Source: Triatoma infestans (lineage: Eukaryota > Arthropoda > Insecta > Hemiptera > Reduviidae). From it: DNA of 64,000 nt. The notes under the pieces were generated by a model. The model saw only the letters and a list, made by a program, of their open reading frames with translations. It did no database searches and was not told where the DNA came from. Below, piece by piece: positions 56,615 to 64,000 of the stretch (its first letter is position 1; each line of letters starts with the position of its first letter). The position numbers and the translations under genes were made by a program. The stretch spans positions 124,001 to 188,000 of the forward strand of contig JAAEAF010000368.1 of the NCBI GenBank assembly GCA_011037195.1, in the 5' to 3' direction.

Positions 56615-57062
56615 TTTTGCACAAAAAGTTCCAAAAATTTATTTGCATTACATTTTATGCAATCCCTCCCCTTCTATGGTAACAGCTCACATGCATGTCA
56701 AAGTTCATTTCATTTCTCCATATGATAAAATCTAAAAAAAATATGGTTTACTATTTAAATTTTATAAACATGCATATCATTACTATAGTAATCTTACATG
56801 CTAATTATTTTTATGCGATTCAAATATAATCATACAATTATTTTTTCCGTATTAAATTGATACGGTTTCAGGTCTGACGAATTCTTTGAAACTACTTCAA
56901 AATTCAAATACTGAAGGTGTGGTTAGTAATATATTAATTGGTTTCATGTATGATAAATGTAGAATATAGGCTACAGAGAGTAATATAGAGTAATGGTAAC
57001 AAAGCCAAGTCCATCGCGAAAGTTCTTGTGTCTTCACCTCTAAGTTAGTACTGGAATGTTCC

Positions 57063-57700
57063 AAAAGACGGAAAGAGCTGTATGTCCTCTCCCAAGAATA
57101 TTGTTCTGGTCTGGGTATCAGGTCATATGGATAATGAGGAGGTATATGATATAGGTTTATATAAAGGTTTGAGGTATATATGTATACCTCTATGTTGTCT
57201 TTGGAACATGTCTGTCGAACTTCCAGTCAGTACCTTCCAGATAGATTCACAGCATTCATGCAATGGATGAGCTCCATGGGTTGTCAGCAGTCTAAGATAC
57301 GGACAGGGCTATTAGTGAGATGTCCCTTCTTTCACGAATCTCTCTCAGGCATCTGGTTGGATCCCTCACTGGGCCTTTTGGTTTAAGGAGGCACTTCTAC
57401 ACAATGCGGCTCATGTCAGAACTCTTCTGTAGGAAGAAACGCGCATACATCTCACGACGGTTTGTTTCGGTTATGAGGAAAAGGTTAAAGATCTTTGGTT
57501 GGAGCAGGATTTCTGTGGAAAAGCTTAGGCTACTTTTCTACTTTGCTCGGGCTTTAGTGAAACTTGGGTGTAGAACCCAGGTCTGAACTCTTGTTCCCTC
57601 TGTAGTCGTTGTTCTTCTTTGGGGTAGCTACATAGGCCACAGAGGCTTTCGATAGCGCACGATTTGGCCCTCCCCTCTTTTGAATAATAATAATTATCTT
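57063..57700 (+). pseudogene. RNase H-encoding non-LTR retrotransposon 3' fragment
   Basis: The start reads SSPKNIVLVWVSGHMDNEE, matching the VFLVWVPGHSGYRGNE segment of the RNase H in the 19-kb element. Broken frames follow with FMQWMSSMGCQQSKI and FGLRRHFYTMRLMS. An AATAATAATAATTA tail lies at about 57683-57697. It is 5'-truncated and dead, between the two zinc-finger genes. Confidence 0.6.
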
Positions 57701-57755
57701 TATTATTTAACTCTCACCAAACTCTGTTTTGTTTATAGTAACATTTAAACAACAA

Positions 57756-57796
57756 GCCACTGAAGAAGGCACACATCCGGTGCCGAAGCGTTTGGC
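57756..57796 (+). ncRNA. Hammerhead-ribozyme-like motif
   Basis: GCCA (57756-57759) pairs with TGGC (57793-57796) as helix I; CTGAAGA (57760-57766) and one extra A precede the GGCAC/GTGCC helix II, then GAAG and CGTT. Helix III would be two pairs (G-U, C-G). The core differs from consensus at the last A of GAAA (here G), which lies in the helix III wobble pair. This and the motif at 799 are the best-paired plus-strand examples. Confidence 0.5.
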
Positions 57797-58765
57797 AAAA
57801 CGAATTGTTATAGCCAACAGACCTATACCATAATAACAAAAGTAAATAATAACAATAATAATAATCCCACTCATTTTTTGTATGTGTGTTGTGCTGGGTC
57901 CAACATGGCGGACAAACTGCTAACACCCGTATTTCGCTTTTACTCTCCTTCTATTGCCGGAATTTTGATGATAAGGCACCAGTATTAATTCATTAAGCCC
58001 ATAGTTTTCTCATCCTCTTTGAATTTATTGTGTTTTGTGGTTTTGCCAAACTGACTTTCGAGTTACGACGCTGACTTTGAATTATTCGACCAAAATCATA
58101 AATTCCATCCTTCCAAAGATAATTGCTTCCAATTTTTTTTTATTTAATTGTAATACAGTACCAACACAAAATGTGTTTTGCCTGTAATGCGGTTGTCTGT
58201 AAGATAATGTACTGACGTGTAGAACGTGTGCAGGTACCACATCCAATGATGGCCCTGTCGGAGTGATTGTTTATGAAGTGAATAAATGAAATGTGAAGTG
58301 AAATGAATGTATGGGTGTGAATGTAATTATGCTAGTTCATAATGTCGTTCAGTGAGGTCTGTCAGTCAGTATGAAGTTTGTCTACGGTGGCTTCCAGTTA
58401 AGAAAAAAAATAAATCAGTTTTAGGAAAATCTAAAAGTATTGTTAGATTAAATAAGTAAATCTTAAAATAACTGGCTTTTTTTTAGATTCAAGAAATATG
58501 AATGTTTATTCTTACTAAAAAAAAATCCAACCCCTAGTGATTTCAATTGTCTGATTTTATAAATGTCTAAACATCGATTGTTGTGCTACCTACACCTATT
58601 GTTACCCAGCATAACCAGTTTTCACTGATCGGTAAGTTTCTATCATGTAAATCTTGATATTGTTTCAATATCTAATAACGCGATATTGCTTTATAGTAAA
58701 TTGGTTGCTTTATAACCCTTATCTTGGGAGTGATTCCATTAACTAGCTCGTAGTATAAGCCAAAA

Positions 58766-59485
58766 ATGGAAGAAGAGAAACTAACAGAAGAAAAAGAAGT
58801 GGATAAATCTCCTGAAGAAAATAGCTTATCAGATCCACAGTGTCGAGGAGAAAAAAGACCCATCAAAGATGACAGTGGTGTAGCAGAATTACCATCGGAA
58901 TTAAAGAAAATGTTTAAACCTTTATCTTGCGAACTGTGTAGTGTTACGGTAACTTCTCCAGTGATGGCTTACGCACATTACGAAGGCAAACCTCATCTTA
59001 AAAACGTTAATAATTACATGAAAAAACATTACAATGTAGAAAGTGCATTGAAAAAGCAAAAAACTGCGGCACAACCTTTTAAATGTGAAGTTTGTAATAT
59101 TGAACTTACATCTGAATTAGTTTATAAAATGCACTTAACTGGTAAACAGCATCGAAAAAATCTCAAAAGAAATGAGGTTCTGCCACCGAAAGCAGTAGTC
59201 GAAGTAGATCCTACTGGTAGGTTTAATATTGGAAAAGCATTTATAAATGAAACATCTTCTTTAGTTCCAGAAAAGTCTGACTTATTTTGCGATTTATGCC
59301 AAGTTTTTACTAATACAAAGTCACAAATGGAAATACACAAACAAGGGCAGAAACATGCAAAAAAAGCTGCTAGAAACGAATGGAAACAAAATTCAGTTGT
59401 AAATTCTGTACAGAAATCAGAAGAATGTTATAATGAAAAAGACGTTTGGGAGGTGGCTCCAGATGAAGAACAAAATAGCAATTGA
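58766..59485 (+). CDS. Small ZMAT/ZNF385-type zinc-finger protein (239 aa)
   Basis: A single-exon frame with a good start context (aaaaATGG). The acidic/basic N-terminus is followed by the same signature as the 899-residue neighbour, ELPSELKKMFKPLSCELC. Three U1-type fingers lie at C55/C58/H71/H77, C107/C110/H123/H129 and C175/C178/H191/H197. Linkers match the neighbour (HYEGKPHLKNVNNYMKKHYN; LTGKQHRKNLKR). It lacks the RS region, the CCCH-like cluster and the fourth finger. It is a diverged paralogue transcribed away from the larger gene. The spacing and intronless form fit local duplication, or retroposition followed by divergence. A role in structured RNA binding is inferred from the finger class. 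Confidence 0.88.
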   Translation: MEEEKLTEEKEVDKSPEENSLSDPQCRGEKRPIKDDSGVAELPSELKKMFKPLSCELCSVTVTSPVMAYAHYEGKPHLKNVNNYMKKHYNVESALKKQKTAAQPFKCEVCNIELTSELVYKMHLTGKQHRKNLKRNEVLPPKAVVEVDPTGRFNIGKAFINETSSLVPEKSDLFCDLCQVFTNTKSQMEIHKQGQKHAKKAARNEWKQNSVVNSVQKSEECYNEKDVWEVAPDEEQNSN

Positions 59486-59910
59486 ATTTTTCAGTTCAAT
59501 TTTTTGAAGATTTCAAAAATCCGATTTTTTATATATGCAAATTGCGCGAAAGGAAATTTGTATTTTTCAAAAAATTGGTATTTCAAGTAAGTAAAATCTG
59601 GCATTCAATGTACCCATATTAATTACTTCATATAGTACTTTTTTTCTCTCTACAGAATTGTGAATGTTTTCAGTTTCTTCTGTTTATCAGTTTCCTGGAT
59701 TTTTACAGACCGTATGAAACATGTCATTCAACTTTGATTATGTTCTTATTGTGAGTATTGTAAAATATTGCGTTCTTAAAAGATGATAAATATTCATAAC
59801 ATAATTTCATAATATATATATATATATCTTCATAAAAACCGCTATTGTTAGCCTTTTCTTTAAATCTTTCAACAACACGGTTTTTTTATTTCTAGTTATA
59901 TAGTGGAAAT

Positions 59911-59916
59911 AATAAA
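59911..59916 (+). terminator. Candidate polyadenylation signal of the small zinc-finger gene
   Basis: AATAAA lies 426 bp downstream of the stop at 59485, just before the palindromic element. It is the first clear signal seen on the plus strand. Confidence 0.35.
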
Positions 59917-59924
59917 TACGTTAT

Positions 59925-60203
59925 TGTGGTGGTTGATTCCGCAGAGCTGGAAAGGATCAGAGATATTTTCCGTGATAGCCTGCTTCAATTTGTGGTCATC
60001 GACCAGTTTCGGGCATTCGCCCATCTTCAGGATGCGTTTGTCAGACAGTGTGATAACACAGACTTGCACAGAGCAAATTTAGTTTATATACTAAACGAGT
60101 GTAGTTTTTACACAAACGCATCCTGATGATGGGCGAACGACCGAAACCGGTCGATGATCACAAAAAGACGCAGGCTATCGCGGAAAATATCCCCGATGTT
60201 CAT
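59925..60203. mobile_element. Palindromic element with opposing hammerhead-like motifs
   Basis: Arms 59958-60049 and about 60112-60203 are inverted copies. The minus-strand motif (60035 to 59997) has GCATC, CTGAAGA, T, GGGC-GAAT-GCCC, GAAA, CTGGTC, GATG, with all stems paired. The plus-strand motif (60118-60156) has GCATC, CTGATGA, T, GGGC-GAAC-GACC, GAAA, CCGGTC, GATG, with one helix II mismatch. The two point away from each other across a 62-nt spacer. The leftmost 'ggttgattccgcagagctgg' matches the arm end of the element at 6473-7087. Confidence 0.65.
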
Positions 60204-60799
60204 ATTTTGTTGATCCGCGTGAATGGGCTCTAAACAGACGATAATTACAAATGATATAGGCAAACTTAACAAAATTCTTCCAACAACCAATTACTTATTA
60301 ATATCTTCCAATGTCGATTGAAGTTGTCAAATATGAAATGTAATATAAGCGTTTGGATGAGCAAAGAGGAAATTTTTTTTTTCTAGAGTCTGGATTATAA
60401 ATAAAATTTTGATATCATTGGAAAAAATGGAGTGCTTTATTGAAGACGAATTATGGAGCATGCATCAAAGAATTTGGACTTGATTAGATATAGTATATAT
60501 ACATTTGAAGATGATAGCACTATATATTTTGTACAACAAATTTGTTTGCTATTGTTATCTGTACATCGTAAAGAAAATGAATTTGTACAGATAATTTTAT
60601 CAGGAGGAAGAGCATAATGCAAACTCCAAAAGCTTGAAGCAGCTTGTTTCTTGGCGTGTTGTCTCAATCTTTACTTCATATACATTCCAAATGCTGCCTT
60701 CAATTTTGGTTAAGTTCTTATATTTCTCCTGAGGTTTATAAAAATAAAATACAATAAAGAGCTAAGAAGTTACATGAATGGACATTCTCAGGTAAGTAA

Positions 60800-62336
60800 A
60801 AGGAAAGAATAATCTGATCTGAAATTCTCATAGGACTTACTTTTACCGCAATTATTTTCAAATTATCCTCAGAGTTGGAATGTTTACTAAATTTAGGCGT
60901 TAATTTAAAGCACACTAAATATAGTTCTCTCTGGGAAACCGAGAATTTTACTTGAACATCGCAGGTCAGAAATATGTGTGACTCATGAGATCCATTAAAA
61001 ATAGTTTTCCTTCATAAATGTTTCAAATAAATTTGATAAGCCTATATAAGCGAGAAAAAGCTGCAACTGTTTTTTGGGCTGTTGCAACAAAAAGATGCAA
61101 TAGTTTCCAAGAAAATTCAGAAACTTTGTAGTAAAGTGAAACTGAGCACTAACCGATTTTAATGTGTTAACTTTAAATTATCTTGAGTTTGATCTGAAGA
61201 AAAAAAAATGTATTCTACGCCAAATTTAAAGAAAAGGAGCTATTTTTCGAGGTAATTGCGAAAAAGTAAAAATGATTCAGTAAATCGTTTATTCGGTATT
61301 TGAATGGTATATTTTTGTTTTGTTCCCTCGCATAAATTTCATAACCAAGGGACTGAAAACAAATATTACCTCTTGGCAGATAATAAAATATTAGATTGGT
61401 TATGATATTCAACCTCATAAAAAAAAAAAATCTGGTATAAAACACTTACACAACTTTCTCTTACTCCAGTTTTCAAAATTGTAATTGACAAACTTTGGAG
61501 TTTGTGTACCAAATTTAATGAAATTCGTTGGATTTCGTCGAAAACTGAAAACAATGATCAGTAAAAGCGCACTTCCGGTTTACTAATTTTCTTCTTATCT
61601 ATTTATTTCTAATTAATTTTGTTTGGATGGTAGAAATGTATAATCAAATATGATAGCACTTTGGAGAAACTTATAACCCTCCCTCCTCCACCAAAAGCCC
61701 CCTAAAATGACTTCACCCGGAGAAATGTTTCAAATAAAAGTTGTAGCTCTTTATATGTGTAGTTCACATTCCTAGTTTAAAGAAAATCGTTGGAGCCGTT
61801 TACCAAAAACTAAAAAATACATTTCAGTAAAAATGCACTTCTGGTCATACGATTTTTTTTAAACGCGGAATTTCAACAACACATTTAATTCTAATTAATA
61901 TTATTTAGATGACAGAATTCAATAAGCTGAAATAGCAATTTAGATGAAAACCTAACCACCCCTCATCCAAAAGTGCCCTAAATACATTTTCCCGGAGAAA
62001 GGTTTCAAATAACTCTTCGTGTAGTTGATGTACCAAGTTTGAAGAAAATCGTCGGAGCCATTTTTGAGAAAATTGCAAAAAAAATAAATAGTAAAGTGGT
62101 ACTTCCGGTTGAGGAATATTGACGTACTGTCAGATCCCATGGTGATACCTAAACGGAATATCAAGTTTCAACGATTTTTTGTTTTTGAGATATGCTGTTC
62201 ATAAACACAGACCATTTGGTAAAAACCACTTTTTTGGACTCAGGGACCTCAAAACGGATACTTCCGGTGAAAACTCGATATAGAAAATTTGGCATGATTA
62301 AAATACTTCCTCTTACTACGAGTAAGAGAAAGTAAA
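60800..62336 (-). repeat. Long copy of the interspersed-repeat family with internal tandem modules
   Basis: Two modules of about 260-280 bp follow each other at about 61570-61850 and 61851-62110, each with a 'gaaatgtttcaaat' block, 'ggagcc(g/a)ttt' and a cttc(c/t)ggt-type end. The right end carries the near-palindrome 'acttcctcttactacgagtaagag' at 62306-62335, the inverted version of the start at 26.58 and 52.4 kb. This is the most complete copy in the window. No ORF. Confidence 0.6.
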
Positions 62337-63822
62337 AAGGAAACTAACAGAAGAGTTAGGACAAAATTTGTAGAAGAGAATTTTGAGTCGAACAAAAGGT
62401 AGACACATATTGAGGTTTGGGTAAAGATACGTGGAACCTATGATGACCGTTAGAGCCTCTGAAGCTAAATGATAAAAAAAAAAAAAAAAAAAATGGTTCT
62501 ACAGAATATTATATACAGGTTTTGAAAACCTCACAATACATTAAAATAGTACTTATAAGATAAACATTCATATCTAAAAATTTATTTATAAAATAAATTG
62601 TATAAAACATATATATAACAACCAAGAAAATTTTATCACTAAGAATTACCTTGAATCTGTCTAATAAAGCTTCTAGGATTGGGCACTTAGAATAAATAAA
62701 TATACAACTATATATATTTTTTATTGAAAGTTATAACAATTTAAAAATCTACTGGACAAATGTTTTCAGCTAAATGCAAAAAACATGTTTGTATGTTCTT
62801 TGTAACATTTACAATGTTTTTTTTTTTTTAATGTGTATAGTAAGTTGCTTTCTACAATACTGAGAATTCATGGTATAGTACACATTAAACAACTTTTTTC
62901 TTTCAAATTAAAACTATTTCGCATGTAATATAATTTACTAATCAATTAATAAGTATTAAAAAATCTCTGTAACAGAAATAATTTAAAAAAATTTGAAGTT
63001 CTAAATGATTTTGACCGCAAACATTTTCGAGTTCATTATAATCTTTCTTTATATCATGGAAAAAATAGTTTCATAATTTTAAGAATTAAAATGAAATTCC
63101 TTCAATAAAACGTCCAAAAAAATGAAAGAAACCTAAAATAAAATAGAAACAGCATTTCTTTTTATATACAAAAGAAAAAACTTCCTTTTTTTAACAAATA
63201 CTTCCACAGATAATCCCGTTACATAATATGAGCTGTTCAGAGCCATATGATTAAATCCATTTTTTGAATTTTCAGATTTTTATCAAATAAATAATATTCT
63301 TTTTATTTATTAAGGATGTATTGCTTCCGTCATTTTTTTTCCTAAGAACAAAGAGCCTTTCTTTTTTCTTTTAATAATAATTTCAGAAGCCATTATGTGT
63401 AAGTGCACCGTTTATCAATATTTTTAAGTTTGAAATAAAACAATATGTTTCTAACACTAAAGAACAAGTTGATATTACAGCTATCATCATCCGTCACTGC
63501 TGCTGCTAATTTTACTTCTGCCATTCAGAATTAGAAAAGAGCATATTTTAACACGTTTTTGATCAAAATTAAAAAAACAAAAATTTTTAAAAATTTCCTG
63601 TAATAAAAAAAAAATTAATTTACTTAATTTTTGTCTTAAATCTCTTGGTTTCCGAACGGCTCATATACAATGTTAGATACTTTCTCCTCTTGTTTACATT
63701 AAAATCATGAATTGCATTCAATATAGTACCTCATATTAATACATAGGTAAAATGGCATCACATCATTTTGCTTTCGTTAAAAAGAAAAGATTTATTCAAA
63801 TATTCATATAACCATCAGACAA
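62337..63822 (-). other. AT-rich stretch, possibly 3' UTR of the gene at the right edge
   Basis: Very AT-rich, no ORF of note and no repeat copy recognised apart from an A run at 62473-62493. If the exon at 63823-63904 is real, this would be its 3' UTR or downstream sequence. Confidence 0.3.
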
Positions 63823-63904
63823 TCATTCGTCATGTATTCTTTCATCTATACCATCTGATTCAGTGATCAATGCTCGTTCTAATATAACTCGACCTTCTTT
63901 ATAA
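63823..63904 (-). CDS. Terminal coding exon of an unrecognised gene entering from the right
   Basis: On the minus strand an acceptor (ctgttttTCAG-type, tttttcag) at 63905-63912 is followed by 82 nt. With one base of phase this reads YKEGRVILERALITESDG and IDERIHDE, then TGA at 63825-63823. The codon use is ordinary and the sequence stands out from the AT-rich non-coding background. I do not recognise the protein. It is too short for any functional call. Confidence 0.45.
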
Positions 63905-64000
63905 CTGAAAAACAGGAAATTGGCATAAGACAAACTATTCCTATAGGATAAACCATTATATGTTGAAATCTTAATGAAAAAAAAAAAGAAATTGATTCTA

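Noticed and set aside
1..64000. CRISPR arrays, bacterial operons or prophage
   Set aside because: Introns, SINEs and non-LTR elements show a eukaryotic nuclear genome; no evenly spaced direct repeats were seen.

Overview
This is an AT-rich eukaryotic window, almost certainly from an arthropod and most likely an insect. The evidence is GT-AG introns, a maelstrom (piRNA-pathway) gene, a MARF1 gene without a visible NYN nuclease domain, and insect-type non-LTR retrotransposons. I cannot name the species. All exon models were read by eye from splice signals and reading phase; no alignment was run.

Layout, left to right. (1) About 0.2-2.1 kb: the 3' end of a Penelope-like element (GIY-YIG domain) followed by a hammerhead-like motif, then a copy of a recurring repeat family. 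(2) 2.3-9.7 kb, minus strand: six phase-consistent exons of a HEAT/armadillo-like gene (possibly BRAT1-like), whose 3' end is not found in the window. Its large intron holds a tRNA-derived SINE, two palindromic elements and a reverse-transcriptase scrap. (3) 9.7-10.4 kb: a short divergent promoter region. (4) 10.4-27.8 kb, plus strand: maelstrom, 12 coding exons and 465 codons. Its introns carry a decayed RT fragment, a complete non-LTR element with a second copy nested inside it (both with 14-bp target-site duplications), a perfect 335-bp-arm palindrome and a dead Merlin-type transposase. (5) 28.1-31.3 kb: intergenic, repeat-derived. (6) 31.3-50.1 kb, plus strand: MARF1, 18 coding exons and 1,082 codons, one RRM and eight LOTUS domains. 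(7) 51.4-53.2 kb: a hAT-type non-autonomous element with an 8-bp target duplication, and another repeat-family copy. (8) 53.9-59.5 kb: two divergently transcribed, intronless, paralogous zinc-finger genes of ZMAT/ZNF385 type; one has an RS-rich tail and one does not. (9) 59.9-62.3 kb: a palindromic element with a hammerhead-like motif in each arm, and repeats. (10) The right edge holds what looks like the last coding exon of an unrecognised minus-strand gene.

Maelstrom and MARF1 lie in tandem on one strand. In animals both act in germline RNA regulation (maelstrom in piRNA-guided transposon silencing, MARF1 in mRNA repression in oocytes), so the linkage is worth checking, although no operon-like link is implied. 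The most unusual signal is a recurring hammerhead-like motif seen about ten times, often in inverted pairs, together with several long palindromes lying in introns of transcribed genes.
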